Assembly (NCBI GenBank): GCA_019057975.1
Contig: JAHLWJ010000031.1
Span: forward strand, 1-23,966
Source: Promethearchaeota archaeon
Lineage (GTDB): Archaea > Asgardarchaeota > Lokiarchaeia > Sigynarchaeales > SOKP01
Direction: 5' to 3'
DNA: 23,966 nt
The position numbers and the translations under genes are program-made. Below the pieces are notes generated by a model. That model was not told the origin of the DNA. It worked only from the letters and a program-made list of their open reading frames with translations, and did not search any database. Positions 8,196-14,852 of the stretch are shown here, in pieces; the first letter of the stretch is position 1, and each line of letters begins with the position of its first letter.

Positions 8196-8906
8196 ATGAA
8201 AGGAAATATTGTTATAAAGATTGGTGGATCTTTACTGTTTACTAAGAATAATGAAATTGATTCTAGTAAAATTGCTGAATTTTGCAAAACTTTCAAAAGT
8301 AGAAAATCTACTGGAACTCTTGTTATTATTTGTGGAGGGGGATTACTTGCAAGAGAATATATACATGCTGTCAGATCGTTTAATGGATCAGAAGCTTTAT
8401 GCGATACTTTTGGAATAGATATTTCCCGGATTAATTCTAAATTATTAATTGCTTCCTTTCAAGACTTTGCATATCCACTAGTCCCAAGCACTATTGAAGA
8501 GCTTTCAACAGCTTTACTTTTTAACAAAATAATTGTAATGGGAGGATTACAACCGGGTCAATCAACAACATCTGTAGCATTAGAAGTAGCAGAATTTATT
8601 AGAGCAGAAAATTTAATAATTCTCACTGATGTAGCAGGTATTTATGATAAAGATCCTAATGAATTCACCGATGCAAAATTGCTAAAGCATCTAAACTATG
8701 ATCAACTACAAGAGATAATATTAAATATAGCAGATGATAAACAAGCTGCTGCTGGAGAATATCGAATTTTCGATACTGTTTCTTTACAAATTTTAAAACG
8801 CAGTGATATTAGAGTTAATGTTATGTCTGGGAAAGATTTAAATAACTTCAGTAAGTTTTTGGATGGAGAGAAAGACATAATTGGAACAGAAATCTCAAAG
8901 CAATAG
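8196..8906 (+). CDS. pyrH: Archaeal-type uridylate kinase (UMP kinase)
   Basis: The enzyme phosphorylates UMP to UDP with ATP. It belongs to the amino-acid-kinase fold. IVIKIGGSLL at the start and VIICGGGLLAREYI near residue 50 bind phosphate. CDTFGIDISRINSKLLIA matches the archaeal UMP kinase helix. VMGGLQPGQSTTSVA forms the UMP site. ILTDVAGIYDKDP is the nucleotide-binding region. The end reads VMSGKDLNNFSKFLDGEKDIIGTEI. I chose the ATG at 8196, which places MKGN directly before the first strand as in relatives; a TTG at 8181 would add five residues (M-N-E-N-V). MfnE, another kinase of this fold, was considered because mfnB is nearby, but the motifs favour UMP kinase. Confidence 0.9.
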   Translation: MKGNIVIKIGGSLLFTKNNEIDSSKIAEFCKTFKSRKSTGTLVIICGGGLLAREYIHAVRSFNGSEALCDTFGIDISRINSKLLIASFQDFAYPLVPSTIEELSTALLFNKIIVMGGLQPGQSTTSVALEVAEFIRAENLIILTDVAGIYDKDPNEFTDAKLLKHLNYDQLQEIILNIADDKQAAAGEYRIFDTVSLQILKRSDIRVNVMSGKDLNNFSKFLDGEKDIIGTEISKQ

Positions 8907-8983
8907 AGAAATCATAAAATATTTTAACTAATAAATTTTTATAAAAATTAATTACAGAATAGGATCATAGATAGGAAAATAAA

Positions 8984-9223
8984 ATGTCTCAATCTTCATG
9001 GAAAGATCAAATAAAAAAGAAATGGGGGCCTCATAGTCATTGCCCTGTTTGTGGCAAAGCTATGCCAACAGATAAAAAAGTTTGTAGTCAGAATTGTAGG
9101 GATAATATGATAGAACGGGAAAGAAAACAAAAGAAAAAGAGTAGATTTCAATGTGTGTTTTTAATTGTTATGATGGTTGCTATGATGCTATTCATGTTCG
9201 TATTACCATTGTTCGGCGGTTAA
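8984..9223 (+). CDS. DUF2116-type zinc-ribbon protein with C-terminal membrane helix
   Basis: This small protein of 79 residues has a zinc-ribbon-like motif, HCPVCGKAMPTDKKVCSQNC (C-x2-C ... C-x3-C), at residues 19-38. A basic linker (ERERKQKKKSR) follows, then one hydrophobic helix of about 23 residues from position 55 to the end. The topology suggests a cytoplasmic metal-binding head anchored in the membrane by its tail. This matches the archaeal DUF2116 family, whose function is unknown to me. It lies 77 bases after pyrH on the same strand. Confidence 0.75.
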   Translation: MSQSSWKDQIKKKWGPHSHCPVCGKAMPTDKKVCSQNCRDNMIERERKQKKKSRFQCVFLIVMMVAMMLFMFVLPLFGG

Positions 9224-9375
9224 GAAAGATTTATAACCAAACCTTATCTCTAATTTTATATATTACTTATAAAAGTAGTTTATTTACTTAGCTAAATAAT
9301 AAATTGATTAAAGAATCTATTATTAATATAACTATATCAATATAAAAAATGCAGAGATAACCAAGCATGGTCAAA

Positions 9376-9400
9376 GTTTGATACTTATCGAACGATTAAC
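9376..9400 (+). other. Putative 25-nt intron in the tRNA-Leu D arm
   Basis: This block separates the D loop (ending TCAAA) from the D-stem strand GGT. It can fold as a hairpin with GTTTGA (9376-9381) pairing to TCGAAC (9388-9393). The boundaries could shift by one base because G lies at both junctions (9376 and 9401). I could not draw a convincing strict bulge-helix-bulge, so any splicing motif would be a relaxed one. Confidence 0.65.
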
Positions 9401-9446
9401 GGTGATGGGCTCAAGATCCATTGGCATAGGCCTACGGGGGTTCAAA

Positions 9447-9491
9447 AAAGATGGTTTTGCTTCATTTTTGCGCTTCGCGCCCTTTTGGAAA
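9447..9491 (+). other. Putative ~45-nt intron in the tRNA-Leu T loop
   Basis: The block interrupts the T loop TTCAAAT. Because there are A-runs on both sides, the exact boundaries could lie up to three bases either way. Inside, AAAAG pairs with CTTTT, and a GC-rich hairpin GCGC-TTC-GCGC (about 9470-9480) stands out from the AT-rich surroundings. Removal restores a normal T loop. Confidence 0.65.
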
Positions 9492-9508
9492 TCCCTCTCT
9501 CTGCATTT

Positions 9509-9865
9509 TTATTCTTTTTTGCTTATCTCATCTAAAACTTCATTTATAAAATTAACTAAGGGTTTAATGATTTCTTTTTTTTTGTTTCTTAAAAATAAAA
9601 GGAGTAAAACAGGGGCATTCAACACATGAGAAGCTTTTTCAGCAATTATTGTGCTTAATAACTTACTATTCATACCAAATAAATTATAAGAAGCTGTAGG
9701 TGATTTAATCCCCTCAACTATGGGAGGACTCCCTAAAGTAACGTTTCCTATTCCTAAATCTTCTTGATCAGAGATAAGCAACAAAAAGCTCTTATACAAC
9801 TTGAAAAGGTTTAAATAAATGGTATATCCATCAATTTTTATGTTACGTTCCGCTAAAGATTTCAT
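9509..9865 (-). CDS. Probable PAC3/PAC4-like proteasome assembly chaperone
   Basis: This 118-residue protein shows the same order of elements as the eukaryotic chaperone PSMG4 (PAC4) by eye. There is a buried strand (KSFLLLISDQ), a second strand (GIGNVTLGSPP), then TASYNLFG. A long amphipathic helix (STIIAEKASHVLNA) leads straight into a hydrophobic strand (PVLLLLFLRN), and there is a C-terminal helix (KPLVNFINEVLDEI). In PSMG4 the matching parts are DSLFLWVG, NLAVAM, STSLLG, AQRLARKT and QVFVSYNL. Such proteins help assemble the 20S proteasome alpha ring. A PAC2-family gene lies at 13201-14010. Start is ATG; the stop codon lies 3 bases beyond the tRNA-Leu 3' end. The assignment rests on pattern only. 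Confidence 0.55.
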   Translation of the reverse strand: MKSLAERNIKIDGYTIYLNLFKLYKSFLLLISDQEDLGIGNVTLGSPPIVEGIKSPTASYNLFGMNSKLLSTIIAEKASHVLNAPVLLLLFLRNKKKEIIKPLVNFINEVLDEISKKE

Positions 9866-9931
9866 AGTTATATCTAATCTTTTTCTAACTCTATTTTAAA
9901 TGATGTATTTTATATCTAAAATTGAAAAAAA

Positions 9932-10438
9932 TCAATCTGAGGAAATAACTACATCAGAAAGTCTTTGTCTTCTAATATCAAAATCATGATCTAAATGAAT
10001 TGTTATGCAATGTTGATCTTTTTTATCAAGATTTTTATGAACATAGCTTACAGGAACAATAGGTAATTCTGATTCACTGACAACTTTTTTTGGTACGGGA
10101 ATAGGAATAACCGCTTTACATCTATCACAATTTACTAAAACTACTTTCATATCTGGAGATTCTATTTTTTTAATCCTCTTTAGAACATCTGGGGTTAGAT
10201 CTGGAGAATTTATTGATATTTTATCTTTTTTCTTTGGGGGTTCAGGAACAGAAGGTATATCAAGATCCTTGTGCTCTTTTGTTGGATAATCTGGTTGATC
10301 ATTTACTTCTTTTGGTTTTGCATCAACGATTTTTCCATCAACATTTTTCACTTTTGTCACATCTTGTTTTTTAGATTTAAATTGTTCATGCTTTATTTTT
10401 TTCTTATCTGAATTTTTATCGGTATCCAAAATTGTCAC
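9932..10438 (-). CDS. Protein with disordered N terminus and conserved-looking Cys/His C-terminal domain
   Basis: I do not recognise a named family. The first 95 of 168 residues are highly charged and rich in Lys, Asp and Pro (for example VPEPPKKKDK), as expected for a disordered linker. The rest looks like a small folded domain: VLVNCDRCKAVIPIPVP, ELPIVPVSYVH, DQHCITIHLDHDFDIRRQR and SDVVI. The C-x2-C pair plus the later His/Cys residues could bind a metal. The start is GTG at 10438; no nearby ATG is available. It lies between the roadblock-like gene (126 bases upstream in the reading direction) and the PAC4-like gene (66 bases downstream), all on the minus strand, so the three could be co-transcribed. 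Confidence 0.65.
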   Translation of the reverse strand: MTILDTDKNSDKKKIKHEQFKSKKQDVTKVKNVDGKIVDAKPKEVNDQPDYPTKEHKDLDIPSVPEPPKKKDKISINSPDLTPDVLKRIKKIESPDMKVVLVNCDRCKAVIPIPVPKKVVSESELPIVPVSYVHKNLDKKDQHCITIHLDHDFDIRRQRLSDVVISSD

Positions 10439-10553
10439 TATTAGAATATATTTCAGATTTAACTAATAATATGATATCTGAAATAATAAAAAAATTTTTA
10501 TAAAAATCTATTGATTTTTTAAAAGATTTTCAAGTTTTAAAAGATCTTAATAT

Positions 10554-10563
10554 AAAAAAAAAA
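10554..10563 (-). terminator. Poly-U terminator after the roadblock-like gene
   Basis: A run of ten A on the plus strand (U10 in the minus-strand transcript) follows the stop codon of the gene at 10565-11200 by one base. Archaeal RNA polymerase commonly terminates at such U-tracts without a hairpin. Confidence 0.45.
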
Positions 10564-10564
10564 T

Positions 10565-11200
10565 TTAGACGCCAAAAATTTGCCTCAATTCATTGTATAT
10601 TTTTGATAAATCAGAAATGATTTGAGCATTATTTTGTTGAAGATAATAGCTTACATATCCAGCTAAACCCTCACCATCCTTAATCCAATCCAAGAAGGTT
10701 TTAATCTCACCTTGTAGTTGTGAATCTATACTAGAACCACCACCAACGTTAGTTGTTCCACCCGTAGTTGAAGTACCTCCAGTCTGAGATGCTTTTTGGC
10801 CCATTTGGGCACTCGTATCCATGTATGGTCCCGTTGTGCTCATTGTACCTAGTGCTCTTTGAACTTCCATCGCAGCTCCACGAGCATCCCCATCTGGCTG
10901 AAGATAGCAAAGGAGTTTATGCTCCTCATCTTTTGCTGCGCAAATACTTCCTTCACCTTTCAAAGATATAGCAACTAATCGTTCAGCCTCAATCTGCAAC
11001 ACCGAATATTTTACTCCAGAAACCATTATGAATTTAGCATTTTGGCCAACCCAACTTGATACTACTATGTCAACATCTCCACTAATATCCCAATTATCTG
11101 TGGTATAAATAATTTCTTTACCTTTAATTACTGCTGCTGCTATAATGTTAGGATCTGATTGCATCAAATTAAATACTGCGGTTGCGGGATCTACTGGCAT
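10565..11200 (-). CDS. Roadblock/LC7-like domain protein with flexible linker and helical tail
   Basis: The N-terminal 110 of 211 residues resemble the small profilin-like roadblock fold. There is a first helix (AVFNLMQSDPN), a strand (IIAAAVIKGKEIIYTT), then strand pairs GVKYSVLQIEAERLVAISL and SICAAKDEEHKLLCYLQPDG. Roadblock proteins dimerise and often regulate small GTPases; they are expanded in Asgard archaea. Residues about 118-155 form a linker rich in Gly, Ser and Thr (TGGTSTTGGTTNVGGGS). The end (LQGEIKTFLDWIKD to the C terminus) is probably helical. Start is ATG with a GGA-containing A-rich leader. No GTPase gene is next to it. The roadblock assignment is moderate because the motif is weak. 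Confidence 0.6.
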   Translation of the reverse strand: MPVDPATAVFNLMQSDPNIIAAAVIKGKEIIYTTDNWDISGDVDIVVSSWVGQNAKFIMVSGVKYSVLQIEAERLVAISLKGEGSICAAKDEEHKLLCYLQPDGDARGAAMEVQRALGTMSTTGPYMDTSAQMGQKASQTGGTSTTGGTTNVGGGSSIDSQLQGEIKTFLDWIKDGEGLAGYVSYYLQQNNAQIISDLSKIYNELRQIFGV

Positions 11201-11324
11201 CTTTTTTTCCTTTTTTTTTTTGGTTATATAATAGCCTTTTAAAAATTAGCGAAATTACATTTTATTATAAAATAATTATAAACTGATTTTTTAAAAATTT
11301 ATCTATAACTATTAATATAGCATT

Positions 11325-11789
11325 TTATTTCTTTTTTTTAATATTGATTTTTCCAAATTTTGGTTTATAATACAATTTATATTTATCAGAGTTAGCTTGA
11401 CTTTTTTCTCGATATCCTAATTCAAAATTCAGTTTGTTTTTATCGAAATTTTGATGTAACCCATCTTGTTTTTTCAAATTATTAATGTGATCATTAAGAT
11501 TTTTCAGGTTTTTAAACAATTTACCGCATGCAGGACAACTTGGTGACTCCTTTTCTAAAAGTCCTTTAGGTATTTTAACAATAACAGGAAAATCTGTCTT
11601 TACTTTTAGTTTTCCCCTAGTTTGCCGACATAAATGTCTTATCAATTTTCCATATGGGGGGTAATTAAAAAAAAGTTTACTTCCATGCCTGCACTCCCAA
11701 TATAATACATCTGCACCACACCTTGAGCATTTTGTTTGAAAAGATCGAAGATAACAATGTTTTCCGTGTGTCTTATAAAAATGTCGCAT
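11325..11789 (-). CDS. Two-zinc-finger protein, including a C2H2-like finger
   Basis: This 154-residue basic protein has two putative metal sites. The first, near residues 20-55, reads CSRCGADVLYWEC-x2-HG ... HLC, with aromatic residues between. The second, near 84-112, reads CPACGKLFKNLKNLNDHI followed by a His further on (DGLH), close to the eukaryote-like C2H2 finger pattern. The C terminus is strongly basic (KINIKKKK), consistent with nucleic-acid binding. It is divergent from the TFB gene, separated by 165 bases. I do not know a named family; a regulatory or RNA-binding role is possible. Confidence 0.65.
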   Translation of the reverse strand: MRHFYKTHGKHCYLRSFQTKCSRCGADVLYWECRHGSKLFFNYPPYGKLIRHLCRQTRGKLKVKTDFPVIVKIPKGLLEKESPSCPACGKLFKNLKNLNDHINNLKKQDGLHQNFDKNKLNFELGYREKSQANSDKYKLYYKPKFGKINIKKKK

Positions 11790-11896
11790 TATATTAAGAG
11801 AAAGAACAAACTTATTAAAATATTTCGATCTAAGTCAATAAACAAAAATGAAAAAATGAGATTATTATTAATGGATAAATCCTCAAAACGCAAATA

Positions 11897-11904
11897 TTTA
11901 TATG
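11897..11904 (+). promoter_or_regulatory. Probable TATA element of the TFB gene
   Basis: tttatatg, preceded by a purine/C-containing stretch (cgcaaat) that could serve as the BRE contacted by TFB itself, lies about 51-58 bases before the TTG start. This would give a leader of about 25-30 bases. Confidence 0.45.
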
Positions 11905-11954
11905 TGCAAGATTGATTATGAGAATTAAAGAATAGAATTTTTAAAGGGTTCACT

Positions 11955-12887
11955 TTGGCGGATCTTTCAATACCTCAAAAAAATTTAAATTTATGCCCAG
12001 AATGTGGTAACAAAAATTTGATCTCTGATGATGCCCGCGGCGAGATAATTTGTAATGATTGTGGTTTAGTTTTAAGCCAAAGAGTCATAGATTTAGGTCC
12101 CGAATGGAGAGCATTCACTTCTGAAGAGGCAAATAGAAAAGTGAGAGTTGGAGCACCTACAACTTTAACTCTACATGATAAAGGATTAAGTACTATGATA
12201 GGTTGGAAAAATAAGGACGCTTTTGGGAAAACAATAAGTCCAAAAATGAAGGCTGAAGTCTATCGTTTAAGGAAATGGCATGTGAGAACCCGAACCAATA
12301 AATCTATTGATAGAAACCTAGCATATGCTATGAATGAATTAGATCGGTTTGCTTCACAACTAAACCTTTCTAAAGATATAAAAGAATCTGCAGCTCATAT
12401 TTACAGAAAAATGGCTAATAAAAATTTAATCAGAGGGAGATCAATTGAAGCAATGTTGATTGCATCAATCTATCTATCTTGTAGATTAAATAATATACCG
12501 AAAACCTTAGATGATTTTATAGAATTTGCTTCAGTTGATAAAAAAAAGATCGCTAGATGTTATAGATTAATTTTAAATGAGCTTAAATTAAATATCCATG
12601 TTTCTTCTCCAATAAATTTCATCCCTCGATTTTGTGCTGATTTAAAATTATCCGGGAGGACTCAAAATAGAGCTGCATCAATTCTAGAACTTGCTGATAT
12701 CCATCGAATTACTGCAGGAAAGGCTCCAACTGGTCTAGCTGGTGCAGCATTGTATGTTGCTGCAATACAAGAAGGAGAAAGGCGAACTCAAAAAGAAATC
12801 TCAATCGCAGCAGGAGTTACAGAAGCAACTATACGAAATAGGTATAAAGAATTAGTTAATCATTTGAAATACAATTTAAACGTTTAA
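11955..12887 (+). CDS. tfb: Transcription initiation factor B (TFB)
   Basis: TFB bridges TBP and RNA polymerase at archaeal promoters. The 310-residue protein has an N-terminal zinc ribbon, CPECGNKNL ... ICNDCGLVLS, at residues 13-40. A B-reader-like segment follows (VIDLGPEWRAFTSEE), then two cyclin repeats: RNLAYAMNELDRFASQL onward, and INFIPRFCADLKLS onward to AAGVTEATIRNRYKEL. The last segment is the helix-turn-helix that contacts the BRE. Length and order are standard. The start is TTG at 11955 (M-A-D-L-S), with no suitable ATG upstream of the zinc ribbon. It is divergently oriented from the zinc-finger gene at 11325-11789. Confidence 0.95.
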   Translation: MADLSIPQKNLNLCPECGNKNLISDDARGEIICNDCGLVLSQRVIDLGPEWRAFTSEEANRKVRVGAPTTLTLHDKGLSTMIGWKNKDAFGKTISPKMKAEVYRLRKWHVRTRTNKSIDRNLAYAMNELDRFASQLNLSKDIKESAAHIYRKMANKNLIRGRSIEAMLIASIYLSCRLNNIPKTLDDFIEFASVDKKKIARCYRLILNELKLNIHVSSPINFIPRFCADLKLSGRTQNRAASILELADIHRITAGKAPTGLAGAALYVAAIQEGERRTQKEISIAAGVTEATIRNRYKELVNHLKYNLNV

Positions 12888-12953
12888 TAAAAAACTAGTA
12901 TTATAAAATATGCTTAATTCATGTGTTTAATACTAGAGATTAAAAAAATAATT

Positions 12954-13103
12954 CTAACGTACCTTAATCCTTTTTATTACATCTGGTCTTTTTTTATATA
13001 AAATACGAAATCCACAATGAGAACATTTAATACCTGGAAGTGCGCTCAATTCTTTTTTACTTACTTCTTTACCGCAACTCTTTCTAGCACACACATATTT
13101 CAT
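12954..13103 (-). CDS. rpoP: RNA polymerase subunit Rpo12 (RpoP)
   Basis: This 49-residue protein is the small zinc-binding RNA polymerase subunit, homologous to eukaryotic Rpb12. It reads MKYVCARKSCGKEV, then GIKCSHCGFRILYKKRP, and ends IKRIKVR. The first cysteine pair is C-x4-C here rather than the more familiar C-x2-C, and the second is C-x2-C. The frame is open further upstream, but that extension (13104-13229) is a low-complexity Phe-rich run that overlaps the end of the PAC2 gene, so the internal ATG at 13103 is the right start. It follows the PAC2 gene by 97 bases; a U-tract between them suggests separate transcription. Confidence 0.92.
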   Translation of the reverse strand: MKYVCARKSCGKEVSKKELSALPGIKCSHCGFRILYKKRPDVIKRIKVR

Positions 13104-13187
13104 ATTATATTCAAATATTTTATAATTAAAATATTTTTTGCTTAAAAACTGTAAATCTGAAAAAGTTTTATGAAAAAGAAACGAAAT

Positions 13188-13199
13188 AAAAAAAAAAAA
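13188..13199 (-). terminator. Poly-U terminator after the PAC2 gene
   Basis: Twelve A on the plus strand (U12 in the transcript) begin two bases after the stop codon of the PAC2 gene. This is a good archaeal intrinsic terminator separating it from rpoP. Confidence 0.55.
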
Positions 13200-13200
13200 C

Positions 13201-14010
13201 CTATATGTAGAGCGATTTTCTTTTATCATCTGTGTCTATAAGTTGGAGTGTATCAAGGTCTCTTTCTAATTGATCTTTTTTAATTTGAAGATTTTTTGTT
13301 ATATCTTCAATATTTTCCAATGAATATTTCTTTTTAATTGGTAAAGTAAATGATTTTTTAAGCATTTCTAAAAGAGTAATTGATGCTCTTAAATCTGTAA
13401 TATCTTCATTAATCATTGCCATATTATCTGTTTCGGCAAGAAAAACTAGACCATCAATGTTAAACTGTGCTTTTGCTAGTGTTGGAATTAATCCATTTGC
13501 ACCTATTATCACCCCTTTCTGAATTTTTTGACAATTAGTTACAACTAAGTAATTTTCTAAGATTTCTCGATTTGTAGAGCTGGCAAATATTTTGGGAATT
13601 TTTGAATTAATTTTTCGACTGCTTATAGGGTAGGCACCCAGCGCAACGATTAGTTTGATCCCATAGTTATTAATTATTTCTGTAAGGAAATTAGAGATGC
13701 GATAAATTCCCTTAGGGGTTAAACTTTGAGCATCAGCAGTTATTAATATAATGTCTCTTAATTCATTAGGATCTTTCCAATACAATATTTCTGCCTTAGG
13801 GGCAGATAGTATACTATCGTCAACTATCGCTCCTGCTGGATAATCATCAAAAATGATATCCATTAAATTTTTAGCATTAAGTTGTCCTATTAATGAATCT
13901 AAAGCAAATTTTCCTACATCGGCAATTCCTGGCATTCCTAAAATGCATAATGGCTTTATGAATTGTTCCTTAGAAAGGTCGACATGTTGAATAACTCTTA
14001 TACCTTCCAT
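13201..14010 (-). CDS. PAC2-family proteasome assembly chaperone
   Basis: The 269-residue protein matches the PAC2 family, related to eukaryotic PAC1/PAC2 and the archaeal chaperone PbaB. The core starts with PLCILGMPGIADVGKFALDS near residue 20, continues with AGAIVDDSILSAPKAEILYW and DIILITADAQSLTPKGIY, and has the strand-turn motif KLIVALGAYP near 118. GVIIGANGLIPTLAKAQ and VFLAETDNM follow. The C-terminal 60 residues are helical and charged (SLENIEDITKNLQIKKDQLERDL), possibly a coiled coil. In eukaryotes these proteins scaffold the proteasome alpha ring; archaeal members act as ATP-independent chaperones. A PAC4-like protein lies at 9509-9865. Confidence 0.88.
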   Translation of the reverse strand: MEGIRVIQHVDLSKEQFIKPLCILGMPGIADVGKFALDSLIGQLNAKNLMDIIFDDYPAGAIVDDSILSAPKAEILYWKDPNELRDIILITADAQSLTPKGIYRISNFLTEIINNYGIKLIVALGAYPISSRKINSKIPKIFASSTNREILENYLVVTNCQKIQKGVIIGANGLIPTLAKAQFNIDGLVFLAETDNMAMINEDITDLRASITLLEMLKKSFTLPIKKKYSLENIEDITKNLQIKKDQLERDLDTLQLIDTDDKRKSLYI

Positions 14011-14206
14011 ATATTAAACCTTCTTTTCACTAAAATATATCTAATAATAGGGTATTTTTATCAGTTTAAAAACGATGTATTATCCTAGTAGACACAAGAA
14101 TTAGTGTAAAAGTAATATTTTCATATTATTAAAAATTAATTTTTTAGACAAAACCTAGATTAAGTAGCAAAAATATGATTTATTATCATAGAAAATCAGA
14201 AGATTA

Positions 14207-14806
14207 ATGACCAATCTAATATATGAGTGTAAAATGTGTGGAACTTGTTGTCATGAGGCTCCAGGAGATTATGTAAAAAGAATTCCTATATATCCAGACG
14301 AAGCAGACACATTGATCAAAGTAGCAAAAAGTAGAGGTGTTGACTTCAAAATAATTGAAGATCTGGTTTTTCCAGATGTTATTAACGAGAAAATTTTAGT
14401 TCTCACGTATAAAATAAGGTTAGATAATGAATCGCAAGGATGTCCGTTTTATAATAAATCAAAGGGTTGCACAATCCAGGATGTGAAACCCCTAGCATGC
14501 CAAGCTTATCCATTAGCATTAAAACGTGAAGATGCTTTTAATTTTGCAATTTCTATTGATCCATTATGTAATTTTGTTATAGAGAATTATGATAAGCTAG
14601 AGAATGTAGATATAGAAAAATTAAGAGAGATATTTTCAGAAGAATACCCAAAAGCAGAAAATTTTTATCGAAAAAACAAGAGACTAATGTTTAAAATAAG
14701 AAAATTAGAGGTAACCAACCAAATTAAAATACCTCTTGAGATAAGTACGGAGGACTTTAATATCTACTTAAAACAATGGGAGCGTAAAGAGATCACTGTA
14801 AAATAA
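14207..14806 (+). CDS. YkgJ-family cysteine-cluster protein
   Basis: This 199-residue protein carries the YkgJ pattern. CKMCGTCC sits at residues 8-15, and CPFYNKSKGCTIQDVKPLACQAYPL at about 84-108, with a later CNF near 124. The eight or so cysteines are expected to hold a metal, either zinc or an iron-sulphur cluster. The family is uncharacterised; some members have been linked to oxidative protein modification, but nothing here specifies a substrate. The C-terminal 70 residues are charged and helical. Start is ATG. It is convergent with the SWS1-like gene, with 46 bases between the stops. Confidence 0.85.
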   Translation: MTNLIYECKMCGTCCHEAPGDYVKRIPIYPDEADTLIKVAKSRGVDFKIIEDLVFPDVINEKILVLTYKIRLDNESQGCPFYNKSKGCTIQDVKPLACQAYPLALKREDAFNFAISIDPLCNFVIENYDKLENVDIEKLREIFSEEYPKAENFYRKNKRLMFKIRKLEVTNQIKIPLEISTEDFNIYLKQWERKEITVK

Positions 14807-14852
14807 GGTAAACACATACTTTTCCTAAAAATAATACTTAAGAATCGGAAGC

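Larger units (their letters stand above)
9351..9505 (+). tRNA. tRNA-Leu(CAA) interrupted by two putative introns
   Basis: The two ends pair as a perfect seven-base acceptor stem (GCAGAGA 9351-9357 with TCTCTGC 9498-9504, discriminator A 9505). The anticodon arm is ATGGG-CTCAAGA-TCCAT (9405-9421) with anticodon CAA at 9412-9414. A leucine-type variable arm with a GGC/GCC stem follows (9423-9432). The T stem is GGGGG (9436-9440) with CCCTC (9493-9497), allowing one G-U pair. The usual D arm is split: ACC-AAGCATGGTCAAA is separated from GGT by 25 bases. The T loop is also split: TTC is separated from AAAT by about 45 bases. Removing both gives an 85-base tRNA with a canonical TTCAAAT loop, close to archaeal tRNA-Leu. 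No intron is present at the usual 37/38 site. A T-run directly after the gene may terminate it. Confidence 0.85.

Noticed and set aside
8196..8906. Amino-acid-kinase-fold gene as MfnE of the methanofuran pathway
   Set aside because: CDTFGID, VMGGLQPGQST and C-terminal motifs match archaeal UMP kinase better.
9470..9480. GC-rich hairpin considered as an independent small RNA or terminator
   Set aside because: It lies inside the tRNA-Leu T-loop insertion and is better explained as part of the intron fold.
9378..9629. Plus-strand open frame of 83 codons
   Set aside because: It runs through the tRNA-Leu gene and antisense to the PAC4-like gene; its composition is that of a shadow frame.
13104..13229. 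Upstream extension of the rpoP frame
   Set aside because: Low-complexity Phe-rich translation overlapping the PAC2 end and a U-tract; Rpo12 homologues start at MKYVC.
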